Both the position numbers and the translations under genes were made by a program. 64,000 bases of DNA from Takakia lepidozioides (taxonomy: Eukaryota > Streptophyta > Takakiopsida > Takakiales > Takakiaceae): assembly GCA_030704615.1 (NCBI GenBank), contig CM060731.1, positions 82,194,756 to 82,258,755 on the forward strand, given 5' to 3'. The notes under the pieces are model-generated. The model made no database searches. It was not told where the DNA came from and saw only the letters and a program-made list of their open reading frames with translations. Each line of letters opens with the position of its first letter. The stretch's first letter is position 1. This document shows positions 31,205-42,634 of the stretch, in pieces.

Positions 31205-32375
31205 ATAGGACCCTCTTCATGGCTCCCTCCGCCCCGTACTGCTGGTCAAAATCATTTGTTCGGGAGATTCCTCCATCTCGGGAAAACTCTCTGAAGAAGC
31301 AGTTGCTCCAAGCTGTGGCCTTCCACTACCTCAAATAATCCTCCAGAGTGTCCTCGGGCACGGTCATGGTAATTTTGTAGTCATAAAGTTGTTTCTCTAG
31401 CACCTTGTTTGCACGAGCTTCAATCTGCAGGTATACATATGCATGGGTTAGAGTCCATTCATGGGAAGATATTCTAAAGAATTTCAAGCACAGAAAGTCC
31501 TGAAAAGTACCTGGCTCCAGTAGGTGGCTTTGTGCAACCATATATCAAGAACTTGGTCGCTGAAGGGTTTGATGTGCCCGGTGTTCTCATCTCTTTCACC
31601 CCTAGGGAAGCAGTATGTGTCCTTGACAGTTGGGTCGGAATTCCAAATCTCCAACCATTTCACTTTCTGGTCAGCTTCCACAGCTGCAGTTGACAACCGA
31701 TGAAGCTTTTCCTGTGTCATCTCCGGTTTGATGTTATTGTTCCAGTGGATCCTCACCTGGTTAAGAAACTCGAGACCAAAATCAGGGTCAGCTATTCTCA
31801 GCTGTTTCACGACAGCGCTCATGAGCTTCTTCCGTATCTCATTCATCGTAAACTTCATGGCTTCCGCCACTCCCTTGGACATCCTCAGACCCTCCGGGGT
31901 TTTCAAATAGTACTCCGCTTTTCCTCTCTCTCCAGCTTCAGCTATTTCTTGCTGCAAAACGTAATCCGGAATGAGATCACTTATTACTGACAATATCCCA
32001 ATAGATAATGGAAGGCCAGAGCGATGGAATACTTATAGTGTACATGTACTCCATGAATGCTTCCCTCGTCAGCTTGTACCAGGTATCTGACGTTTTTGAT
32101 GTCAAACATTTCTTGAATGACTCCGCACTCAGGATGCTCTTGAATGAATTGAGGGGCATTTGGCCGATATTCTGGATCCTGAATAGTGTGTGAAGGAGGT
32201 TCGTTGTCACATGGGCAGTTTCAGTTCCCCTGTCACATACAGTGGTGTGTCGTCGACATCTTAATCCTGCACATTGCAGAGCTGAACAATCACTCGAAAA
32301 TCCGCGGATGAAGTCTGGATCCTCACTGAGACACTTCTCCGGAATGAGAACAAAGTGGAAGTACCTGCAAACAGA
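31205..32375 (-). pseudogene. Upstream domain of the methylase-type gene, copy 1
   Basis: Pieces read on the minus strand. About 32366-32000 includes YFHFVLIPEKCLSEDP. An exon at 31951-31511 (147 codons, ttgcag/CAAG, AGCCAG/gtactt) includes KVKWLEIWNSDP, HIKPFSDQVLDIWLHK and ATYWSQ. An exon near 31435-31205 includes ANKVLEKQLYDYKITM and FFREFSRDGG. A TAG at 31326-31328 breaks the last one. I do not recognise this domain. It has a close relative at 33.1-33.8 kb and precedes the methylase exons in the same orientation, so it probably belongs to the same gene or to a duplicated part of it. Confidence 0.5.
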
Positions 32376-33127
32376 AAGTCCATCTCCCATAAGCAAAAAC
32401 ACTAAATCGCATTACAGACAGTCAGTGCAATGGTACATCTAATGCCATCTGATGCCATGAGAATTAAGATGGCGTTGACGATACCTTAATATACACCTTA
32501 ATGGAGAAGACGAATAGCATCAATCGTTGCAGATCACTCAATCACTAACAAAAAACTATACAACATGATTTCACAGTTCTCTGAATTAAGATGTCGTCAA
32601 CGACACCTTAAATGGAGCCGAAAAATGTAGAAAGAATGAGAGACATCTGCAATTCCAAGAGAACTGTAAAGGCTCATGGACACCTCAATTTCCTTCACCA
32701 AACAGATCCTCAGTCTGTGTGATCACCAGTATGTATGATCGGCTCTATGCATATACCTGATTTATGATGTCGATGACGACACCTTAATCTTCTCCCTTCA
32801 ATGGACCTAGAAATTGAGGGTGCCCAGTGTTCAGAATTAAGGTGTCGTCAGCGTCATCTTAAATAACAACCCAAAAGACATCTGGATTAGGAAGAATAGC
32901 TCGCATCTGGATCAGTAAGAAAATGGGTGTAGAGCCATCTACAGCATTGTAGCAACCCTTTTCGAATACAAATACAGCCATTGTGCTCACTTACTGAATG
33001 AAAAGCTCCGTCAATGGGCCAGAATTAAGATGGCGTTGACGACACCTTAATTTCCACCCTTCCTAGCTCCAGGGAATTGGAGCTTTCCAGGGAAGAGAAT
33101 TACGGTGTCATCAACGACATCTTAAAT
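32243..33127. repeat. Array of seven ~30-bp palindromes (family B)
   Basis: The near-palindrome AATTAAGRTGTCGT..ACGACAYCTTAATT occurs at 32243-32264 (partial), 32461-32490, 32584-32613, 32761-32788, 32835-32864, 33023-33052 and 33097-33127. The copy at 32586-32611 has 12-bp arms with 11 pairs. The copies are spread at irregular distances over unrelated sequence between the two domain copies, so they are not a tandem satellite. A half copy lies at 53032-53049, before the other methylase. Confidence 0.85.
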
Positions 33128-33154
33128 CGGGCCAAGAGTCAGAGCCACAACACT

Positions 33155-33785
33155 TGAGACAGTGCCCACACCTGTACATAACTTGTTTCATGGCCTCCAC
33201 ACCGACGTGGTACTGATGGTCGAAGTCCAAAGAGTGAAGAATTCCTCCCTCCCTCTCGAACTCACGAAAAAATGCATACTTCCATAGTTGCCTTCTCCAG
33301 AGACGGACATAAGTCTCAAACTTGACGCTGGGGGTGGTCATTGTACTGATCTTGTAGTCCAAGAGGGACTTCTCAAATGTATCTATTGCCCGCTTCTCCA
33401 GCTGCAAAACAACCATTACATACTCAGTGTCATATTGGAAACTAACATGGCCTCATTCTTTACAGTTGCAAAATACGGGACAGTATTACCTGGCTCCAGA
33501 ATGTCGCTTTGTGCAACCAAGTGTCGAAAGCCTGGTCGCTCATTGGTTTCACCACCCCTGTAATGGGATCCTTTTCTGCCTTGGGAAAGTTGTTTGTGTC
33601 CCGAATAATGGGATCGGAATTCCAAATCTCTAGCCACCTCAATTTTTGGGCCGGATCTACCATAGAGATGGAGAGACAATGGAGCTTTTCATGTGTCATC
33701 TCTGGGGGGTGGCGTCCCAGCCTGAACATTGGGTGCACCACCCTCAAGTGGAGGCTCATCCCCAGCCTCTTTCGAGGGCGTGGAG
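33155..33785 (-). pseudogene. Upstream domain of the methylase-type gene, copy 2, cut at the CACTA end
   Basis: Two exon-like pieces. About 33710-33490 includes KLRWLEIWNSDP, GVVKPMSDQAFDTWLHK and ATFWSQ, and ends CCAG/gtaata. About 33404-33170 includes FEKSLLDYKIS, FFREFEREGGI and HQYHVGVEAMKQVMYRC. It aligns to copy 1 over its length at roughly half identity. At 33786 the sequence changes to CACTAC-starting GC-rich DNA, so the 5' part was separated by a transposon insertion. Confidence 0.5.
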
Positions 33786-33996
33786 GCACTACTACGTTTA
33801 GGGGGGGTTAGCAACGCCAGGACCCCGGGCGCGCCGGACGCGACGACCCTCCTGCGACTACAGCGTCGCGCAGGCGCCCGGCCTGGAAATTGCGACGTCG
33901 GCCCGTCGCCGCCGCGCCGCTCCGGTGACGCTTCGCCTACTTGCAATTATGCCACGTCGCTGCTGTTGGGGATGACCCGCCAGCGAGCTGGGGGTT

Positions 33997-34339
33997 GCAA
34001 CGCCCGGACGTCGCACTTACCCTCTGCGACGTTCCCGCAAGGCTACGACTGTCGGGAATCGCAACAACACCCCTCACACTTAGGCGCGTGGGGAGGGCCG
34101 AGTCAGGTCGTGCTGGGGTTTGCGACGTCCAGACGTCGCCGCAATGCCACAATGGCGAGGTTGCGATTCCCCGCAGTTGCATGCCTGCTGGGGCGACGCT
34201 CCTGCAGGGCCGCGATGTTGGGGTGTCGCAAGGATGCCATTTTCCCCTTGGCCGCCACGTGGTGAGGGCACGCCACCTCGCGGGGGTTGCGACTACTAGA
34301 AGTCGCCCGTCAGCGGTAATGCGACGCCCGGGAGTCGCA
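33997..34339. repeat. GC-rich short palindromes, probable CACTA subterminal repeats
   Basis: GCGACGTC-CA-GACGTCGC lies at 34122-34139 (perfect 8-bp arms). Relatives are at 33997-34014, 34289-34306, 34321-34339 and 34913-34930 (GCGACCTC-CA-GGGGTCGC). All fit TTGCGAC.....GTCGC. Confidence 0.8.
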
Positions 34340-35095
34340 GAGAAGCCCTATTTAGTGTCTCTTTGCAAAGGTCATGCATGGCTGAGGCCAGGGTCAATTG
34401 ATCCCCTTCTTCCAATCTTTATAGTGCTCCTTCTCTCTTGTTGTATAACAGGGCCAGAGTTCTTTACTACCACCATTGGTGCCGATCCCAACAAACTTGA
34501 CGGCCGCCGCCACATCCTCCTCCTCATCCCCTCAGGTGGGATGATGATTTTTTTGCACATGCACATGATTTTGTTTTATTCCGTTCCCAAGCCATATGCT
34601 TAATGACAGCGTTTGCAATGCGTGTGCAAATTTTGGGAGTGAACAAAAATCATTTGGACTGAAAACCATATTTTCTTCCCTCATTTGCACTCCCAAGTTG
34701 AGTTCTTTTCAACTTCATGCACTCTCCATAGAGAGTTTTGCAATAGTGAGTGAAGGAAACTCTTTGTTTTTTTTTGTTTGTTTTTTTTTTTGTCCAATGT
34801 TTTCCATAGATGTAGTGGTCTGGGGTTTGCATTCACAAAACAAAATAGAGCTAAACAAAAATCATTACGTAGGACAAATCCGCAATCATAGATATTGTAA
34901 ATGCAGGGGGTTGCGACCTCCAGGGGTCGCCTTGCGACGGCATTGCGATGCCCCAACAGGTCTGCGACGACGGGGAATTGCAATATCGCCTTTTCTGTGT
35001 CTTTGCAAAGTTCATGGCAGAGGCCAAGCTGAATGGATCCATTGTTGCAAATCTTTTTAGTCCTCCTTCTGTGCTACAATATAACAGGTCTATCT
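34340..35095. repeat. Direct repeats of about 115 bp, 635 bp apart
   Basis: 34345-34455 and 34980-35090 share TGTCTTTGCAAAG-TCATG, GAGGCCA, ATTG and CTTTTTAGT-CTCCTTCT words in the same order. No gene is seen between them apart from low-complexity frames. Confidence 0.6.
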
Positions 35096-35594
35096 TGCAT
35101 GTGGGAGACCGTGATCAACCCGGGCGGCCTTATTGTTAAAGACAAAGGGCAGGAAGAGGGGGTGGGGACACTAGGAAAGGAAAACGGAAGGGCCATGGGA
35201 TTAGAGGGTTGAGGGTAGATTGCTTTGGCAATGGCTTTAGCAACATTGTTGTCTTTCACACCAATTTGGAAGATTCTTTTTGTTGCATCGAGATCATGGT
35301 AACTAAATCGATTGAAGGGTTTCCAGGGGTAAGTCTTGGTCAGCACTTGTAGAACAAGAACCATGTCTTCCAACATTCTTGCCCTCGTACAAAAACTCAA
35401 CAATCCTAGAGTCATTTTTTCGAGTCACAACTTCACTAGAATCACTCCTAGATTGCCACACCTACAAAGGATTTTTTTCATGGATTTTTCATTAATCAAT
35501 CATAGAAATAAGCTACAGGCATGTATATGTACAATCAATCGAAGGGATGGGTACAATTTTGTGCGAGAATTATTATGCAGCTTTGATTACGTGT

Positions 35595-38500
35595 CTAATC
35601 AACTTGAACATCATCATCCGGAGCTTCTTCGTCTTCATCAAGCTGCAAGTCTTCTTGCTCATCAGAGTCATTGTCATAAATGGCCTGGGAATTAAAACGC
35701 ACATCTGAATCATCTTCCACCTCGGTTTCAATGACCATGTCTTCATCTTCTTCTCCAACATCCGCATCTGATAGAGCCTCATCGTACAGGGTCCGGGATG
35801 CATTGTCCGAGGCGTCATCATTCTCTTGTATCCCCTCTATCCAACCTCGGCCAACATCAGCGTCATCATGACCAGTCTCTTCCTCCTCCGTATCTGCCTT
35901 GCCCCATGTATATCCCCGACCATGATAGATACATCTTCCTCTTGGCTGAGCATGCACAACCACCTTCCAATTCCCTGATCCGGAGAAGAAAACTTGCTCC
36001 ATGTCTGAGGCCATGAAAAAGGCTCATCGGAGGGACGATGAGTAGACTTGAGCCTATCTGTATTGACGCGCATGAAACCACACTCATCTTCCACTATTGT
36101 TGCGGATGGCCCCACAAGATATGGTTGGAACCACCTTGCCTTGAAGATAAGAGGCTGGTGCCTTGTATACTGAAGTTGGAGTATGTTCTCAAGCTCTCCA
36201 AAGTAGTTGAGTGTGCTTATGGTAGGTCATGTATCTCCCCTGCCCCACACGGAGTCTTGCTAATATGAGGCACACAAGCCAGAATCAAACGTTGTTTTGC
36301 GCTTCATGTTAAGGGCACGAATGCGGAAATAACGACCATGAACCCAAACCGCCGTGTATGAGGTCGCAAATTGAGAGGGGTCCCTTGCAATGTCTTGCAC
36401 CAAATCTGAAACCACCTCACCTTTCACAATGTTATCCTCTACTTCAGTCCGAAGCCAATGGCGGAATGAACTTAGAGGCTGCAATTCCATGGGCAATTCT
36501 TGTGAAGGCACATTCCTACGCCGGCCCCTTACTCGCGAAGCGCGTGTAGTCGCCCTTGCATGGTTCCGCCTCCACGCAACCGTCTCCTTCTGTCGTTGCT
36601 GAATAAGGTTATTATATCTTGTCTCCCACTCATGTATGGATGGGGTGTTCTTCAGTATGAACTCATGCGCTTGGTTAATCACCATGATGGGTAATTTTAC
36701 CCTCTTTGAATTTTTGAGCAAAACGATGTCCTTGGCTCGTACATCCTCATCTTCCTTCCACATCGGAGGGGCTTCCTTATCCACATTGCCAAGTACTCCA
36801 TGCAGTCGAATTTAGCCTCTTGCAATGTATACCCCTCCGCCATGCTACCCTCCGGGTGTGCCATTTGTCTTACATGTGCTTTCAAAGTCTTCATGTATCG
36901 CTCAAGGTAGTACATCCACCGAGAATGAACGGGGCCGACAATCGAAGCCTCTTCCACTAAGTGCACTTGGATGTCAAAAGAAGGAGGGAGGAAGGTGCAT
37001 CTCCAACATACACATGACCACAACCGCCTCCTTCTTCATGCATGGAAAGTCCGCTTCCGCCAGCTCTTTGGAGCAAATCCACCGGAACAATGCTCCCAAC
37101 CTATAGATTGTCTCGCAAACCTCGGGAGTCAATGTCCCACGTACTGCAATGGGCAAGATGTCTTGCAATAGATTGTGGTAGTCATGAGACTTCAAACCAT
37201 GGACCCCGTCCTCATTGAACTTCATACGGAGGGATGACCCATAACCAGTTGGTGTTCGGACAGCTCCTATGGTGGCTATCACTTTCTTGTATTCCTCCTT
37301 TGTCCATTGCCAAGGTGCACGCCTATACTTCCACCGTACAACACCCTTTGGGTCCACACCATTTTCTTCGGCCCATAGATGGGGCATGCAACCCTGCTCC
37401 TCAAGTTCCTTTTTAACACCGAGAGAATTTCCTTTCGTAGCCACTCCCTTCTTTGCCGGTGTGCCATGAAGAACACGAAAAATGGACGAGCAAACATTCT
37501 TCTCAATATGCATGGGATCTAGAAGATGACGAATCTTCAGGTCAAACATATTTCCCCACCCACAAATTCTTACACGTCTATTTTGTCGTGAAAGTGACAA
37601 TGGAAATCATACAAAACATGCAATATCACATGCATGCATAGCAATATTGATGGTGTTTTTGTGGAATATGTACCGCCTAATATGGCAACTCGTAGAAGAT
37701 TGAAAGCCGCTTCATGCCAGGCACCTCCACTTCACCGGACCCCTCCGGATGGGCCTCCTTCCATCGGTCTTCCCAAAAGTGCCCGGATGGTGTCACAGGT
37801 GGGGGACGTAACTCCACTTTGCCATCAAACAAGTGTTTGTCTCTTCTTCTCCAATGATGGCTCATAGGAAGAAACTTGCGGTAGTTGGGATACACCATCT
37901 TGCAAAGATTGCTGGAGCTTTGTACATCAAGTTCATCGCCACAATGCAGGCATGCGTGGTACCCTTTAGTGCTCAACCCCGAGCAAACAGTAAGTCCTGT
38001 AGATATTCCGCCACATTAGGAAAGACAAAAAGTTTCCATGTGCATCTACCCCACTACGGTGTAGAAGACTGTCGCCGCTACTTCAATCAATCCCAATCCT
38101 CATCAATATCCTTTGACAGGTAAATGTACGCGGGTTTCTCATGGGGAACATAATATACCTGGATAATCATGCATTGTCCAAAGCAAGATGTCTCTCATCT
38201 GAAAACATTGTCCGGCCATAGGGTCCAGTGAAGCATCCAATGCCGGGACCCCCCCTCCATAGCTCCTTCAGTTCATCAACTAGAGGTCGCAAGTACGTGT
38301 CCATGTCTTTCACTTGTTTTTTTCCCTATGAGACATTCACACCATTAATTGTTTCAATGCTCCACCATGCTAATTATACTTCATAATGAATGACACATCT
38401 TACTACATGATTACATCACTCATCAATCTTCCATCGGAATTGCGCCAAAGAGAAGAAGATTAATGTAAAATCCAAAGTAATAATAAACATGAAATGGGAA

Positions 38501-39030
38501 CACTCACCCGGTACAATGGCAGCCAACATGATATGGCCTTTTTTTTATTGAAAGATACGGAGGGATGTTGTAATTCACCATGGTCACCGGCCAAGTGGAA
38601 TGACTACATGACTGGACAGAGAATGGGTTGACCCCATCCGAGGCGGACATGTCGTGGGTCCTCCAAGAGAAAAGGCCACATCTCTTCAGTATGCCTCCAT
38701 GCTTGTGAATCTTGTGGCCCGCACACCTTTCCTGGGGGGCTCCGATGCGAGGCGTGTCATCTCATCAATTCTGCCAATGAAGGGCTTCGGTAGTGTGACT
38801 GTAGTCGCGGGATGATTGGAAAGTAGTGCGTTTTCTGGCACCATCCCCATGTCGGCCCCATATCATACTCAATTCACAAACGTGAGGTTTCATTAGATAT
38901 AGTACTTTTAATTGAGGAGTACATGAGAAGATATATGGACGACTTACTTTTGCTGCATCAACAATCTCGTACTTGGCGTAATGTTTTTGCACAACATGGG
39001 GTCGCCGCATCATCGGTGTGGTCCTCCCAA
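35595..39030 (-). pseudogene. CACTA transposase (Tnp2-like) with DUF4216-like tail, frameshifted
   Basis: Read on the minus strand: an exon near 39030-38950 (HVVQKHYAKYEIVDAAK, then gtaagt); 38660-38520 (DGVNPFSVQSCSHSTWPV..YNIPP); 38300-38100 (LVDELKELWRGGV); 37976-37677 (STKGYHACLHCGDE, FDGKVELR); 37600-36974 (LKSHDYHNLLQDILPIAVRG); about 36974-36790 (HSRWMYYLERYMKTLK, PEGSMAEGY); 36784-36260; and a DUF4216-like end (EQVFFSGSGNWKVVV) with an acidic tail to 35595. These blocks are diagnostic of plant CACTA transposases, which cut and paste the element. Frameshifts near 36.97, 36.78 and 36.0 kb show it is dead. Confidence 0.85.
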
Positions 39031-39239
39031 CCGGTAGTCATGCCCAACACCAACTACACCAACACTCAATCTTGGGGAGGCGCTCCCGGCGGGGTCTCCC
39101 CGAGGCCTTGGCGGCCTACAACCTCGGGGTGGTGGCCGTGGGGGCAAAGCTGTGCGGACATGGCGATGCCGCCTAACTCGTAGACGAGGCGAACGTGTTG
39201 TCTCGCCCTCAACAGGTGGTTGTGGCACAGCCGGCAACG

Positions 39240-40600
39240 AATCCTCAAGCGTGACACGTCAATAAACACGCGGCATGACCTAGCACGAGAGAGAGGTAGA
39301 GTACCGTATTGTAACCCACTGTAACCTCCGGAGGAATTACACTCCCAACCCTTGGAAAAACTTGAAAAAAAAAACACTACAAACGTAAAGCCATATGTCC
39401 CCACCCCACAAAAAAACAAAACCCTAAAAAAAAAACTATATTGCAGCTAATCCTAAACTAACTATATTATAACTAACCCTAAACTAAACTATGTAACCCT
39501 TAAAACCCTAAGAGCCAAAGACCCAAAACCCAAATGATCCTTGCAAAACCCCATAACCCAAAAAACCAAAAAAATAAAAAATAAAATGAGATGCCTCTTC
39601 AACTCACCTCTGCGCCAGATCTGCGACTGCCGTGCGACGTCCCCCTGAAACAGCGACGCCCGTGTGATTCCCCAACGTCGCAGAGGATCCTCCTCCTGCC
39701 AAGGTGGCCGCCCTTCTCTCCCCTTCTCTCTCCCCTTCGCGAAGGCGCCTGATCGCCGCCGAGGTTTTCCGGTGGGGTCGCCGCACTGGCGCGCCGCGGC
39801 TGCACCGACCGCCTTTCACTCCCCTCTCAATCTCTCTATCCGACCTCTCTCTCCTCACCCTCCTCCTCTCACTCTTCCTCCCTCCCTCCCTCCCTCCATC
39901 CCTACTTTGTTTTTTTTGCTCTCGAGCTCTCCCGGGCGCAACTACCCCCGCGCGCCGGAGCGTTTTCCGGCAGCGGTGACGCGTCACTAACGCGCCACGA
40001 CGTTCAAACCCGCGCGCGCCCTCTCTCTCTCTCTCCCTCTCGCCCTAATCCCTCTCTCTCCCTCTCTCTCTCTCCCTCTTCTATCTCTTTTTGTTTTTTT
40101 TTTGTTGTTTGAGCGAGCTGGGAGCGCGCCCCCGTTACCTGCTGGTGGAGCGCCAGCCAAACGCCAGCGCCGCGGGAGGGACCGCCAGCATGAAGGAGCT
40201 GCCGCGTGAGGGAGCTGCCCTCCCTCTCCTTCTCTCTCTCTCATTCTCCCTCTTAGCTCTCACTCTCCCTCTCGCCCTTATCTCTTTCCCTCATTCTCTC
40301 CCTCACTCTCTCTCTCCCTCTTCTCATTTTTTTTTTTTTAAGGTTGTTTGAGCGAGGGAGTGTGCCCACACGACCTGGTGGCGGAGCGCCAACGTGAAGG
40401 AGCTGTTGCGTGAGGCGCCCAAGTGCAGGTAAGCAGCCATGCATTTCTGATCTTCAGAGTGAGAGATTTCAGTGAGAGTTTGGGTTCCACGGAGTAGACA
40501 GTGGAATCCCCACGGATCTCATAGTATATAGGACAATAGAAGAAGTGTTCTCCAGTTTCAATTTCATGGAGAGTGAGGGAAGATAAAATGTCTTGTCGAG
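39240..40600. repeat. Low-complexity stretch: telomere-like words and CT-rich microsatellites
   Basis: 39418-39560 has several AACCCTAA and CCCTAAA-like words, the plant telomere motif, but scattered. 39830-40345 is CT-rich, with two related GC-rich islands (about 40108-40218 and 40345-40430) sharing GTTTGAGCGAG, GGTGG-GGAGCGCCA and GAAGGAGCTG. Open frames here are composition artefacts. Confidence 0.7.
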
Positions 40601-41005
40601 ACATGGACAAGACCAAACAAGGTCTTTGTCAATTTGTATGACAAATCAGCCTCATAACGAGGCACTATCAATCACTCTTCATTCATAAACCAGTCTGATG
40701 ACATATAACAGATCTCACAGTTCATGAAATCTCTGGGAGGGGGGGTGGGATCATATAATTACCACCCATGTTCCCATTAATAAACTGGAGAAGAAGTTCC
40801 AGTTTTCATATAGCCATAATGGTCAGATTAGAGCAGTAAACAGCTTCTAAACTATTTACACATGAAGGGAAAGTCCACACATCTTGTTTTTTGTCCCAAG
40901 ACCTAGTTTCAATCTGGGGCCAGTGTATAAATGGATTCAAAAGGTTTTGAGCAGTAAGTGATTACTGATAGTCACAGACTATAAAGAAATCCAGAAAAAC
41001 ATGTC

Positions 41006-41735
41006 ATGGTATATGCCTTAGTAGTAAAGCCAGTCTATCCAGAGCCCGTTTTAGGTCTTGGGGCAATCTGTATCTACTCCAGCAGGGTACTTGCAAGGTC
41101 ACAAACAAGTAGAGAAGGACATGAACCCATATGGTCTGCATCAGGCAGCATACATGGCCTAAAAACAAAGGATTGTGGTTCCTTATGTCCTCTTACTTAG
41201 CTGCTTGATATCATTCAAGCCACAACATCATACCAGTCCCATAGACCGAAATAAAAGCTCATGCTGTGCTGTAAGACAGCAAATCCAGCATCATCACGTA
41301 GTGTAGCAGAAATCAAAGGCAAGAGTCTTTAATAGAAAGTATGTGTTCTAATAAAGCTCATCTAATGTATTAATGCTCAACAGGAAGAGTTGGAAGCATA
41401 GCCAGAAAGATCAAGAAATGGGGGCGGATTCGAATCAGCTCCCTGAAGAAACAGCTTGAGTCGACTTCACTTCATCGTGCTAGTTTTCAATCAATTGCAA
41501 GCTTCATGAATCATATTAAGTGAGGGCCCTCACCTGGTCCCATCACATGCAGTCAAAAAACAATGAAGTTAGTGAAGATGTGGAACCCCATGTGAATATC
41601 AGGCCTCACGCTTGTTATCGCTGTACAACATGCATTCAGAAAGCAAGAAGAGATCAAAAGCAAAGCAAAGATATTCCACAACCTTAAGTGTTTGTGGAAG
41701 AGGATTCGACATAGCTCCAAGAACTCGATAATCGA
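41006..41735. repeat. Long direct repeat, copy A
   Basis: It is about 730 bp and about 90 percent or more identical to 44966-45695 by eye, and in the same orientation. A shorter upstream block (40905-41000) matches 44121-44215. Copy A lies past the 3' end of the reverse-transcriptase gene and copy B past its 5' end. Confidence 0.85.
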
Positions 41736-41764
41736 CAGCCCAAACAAACAATGGTTTGCTGAAA

Positions 41765-42425
41765 TCTACGAGCATTTTATCAGGTGAAGGGACTTCCTGA
41801 TGGTTTAAGAGCGGCGTTGGATCTTAATGACCATTGAACGGAACGGCAAGCAGTCACAGCTTAAAGTAAGTTGCCCGCCAAGGGAAGAGACAACCTCATT
41901 GAGGGAATTGAAGCTCAGCCGCCTTTGTATACCCCAAGGGGATTTGAAAAGTACTGGAATCTTGCCAGAGCACTTGCAGGCTGTCATAAAGCTTCTCCAT
42001 AGCCATCAGATTCACAAGATTTGTGCTTAAATGATCCCTCTGACACCATCTCTCAGCTCCATCAGAATCAAAACGCACGAGTATCGTGCAGAGTTTAAGG
42101 GTGGAGGAAGAGATAGGGCAAACCTTCGCGATTTCATCCAGAATAGATGAAAAATAGATAATGTAAAGTATTTCCCTAATTCCATCATGATGTCATCCAG
42201 TAGTGATGGCATCCAAAAGTAGAATCTGGCTTTCATTAGGGTTTAGTTTTCATGACCAAACTCATCCAAAGAACCCAGTAATCAGAGAAATTGCTATAAT
42301 GGAATTCCTCCATTTTCGTGATACATCCATTGTGGATTAAAAAAGGTTTAGACAACATTAGTCCAAGCCGGCCTGGGTTTTGGAAAAAGTACAAGCAAAT
42401 TCCTTGTACAGAGGGAGAGGGAGAG
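41765..42425 (+). repeat. Inverted arm, left copy (MULE-like 3' region)
   Basis: It is the reverse complement, at high identity, of about 48545-49205. Both arms begin with the same short coding tail (ILSGE.TS then stop) and end in GA-rich simple sequence. The left arm is therefore the 3' end of a second, plus-strand copy of the transposon whose gene lies at 49.2-52.4 kb. Confidence 0.85.
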
Positions 42426-42486
42426 AGGGAGAGAGAGGGATCCCACTAGCCTGCCCCTGGTATGGCATTCCCTTATGGAATGAGTG

Positions 42487-42521
42487 TGGTATGCACTCAC
42501 CCCGTAAGGGAGTGCATACCA
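42487..42521. repeat. Perfect hairpin, 12-bp arms
   Basis: TGGTATGCACTC at 42487-42498 pairs exactly with 42510-42521 across an 11-base loop. It sits at the end of the left inverted arm. Confidence 0.85.
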
Positions 42522-42634
42522 GACCCAATCTCATAAAAGCTCTCCCTCTTCTTTGTAGTTTGTATCACTGGTTAGAAAACCAAAGAGATAAAAAAAACTA
42601 CAATCCCATCTCCCTAGGTCAAGAAAAAAGCATG

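Larger units (their letters stand above)
33786..39237 (-). mobile_element. CACTA (En/Spm) DNA transposon, right end not found
   Basis: The left end is probably CACTACTACGTTTAGG at 33786. GC-rich short palindromes behind it (33.8-34.35 kb, 34.91-34.99 kb) look like subterminal repeats, and similar GCGAC words recur at 39.60-39.69 kb. The body holds a minus-strand Tnp2-type transposase (35.6-39.0 kb). I found no inverted TAGTG terminus on the right, so the outer border is uncertain. Confidence 0.55.

Noticed and set aside
32243-33127. Tandem satellite or CRISPR reading of the palindrome array
   Set aside because: Spacing is irregular (about 60 to 220 bp), the sequence between copies differs, and each unit is itself palindromic.
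39604-40351. Arg-rich and Ser/Leu-rich open frames on both strands
   Set aside because: The region is CT/GA-rich simple sequence, which keeps several frames open at once; no domain or splice structure.
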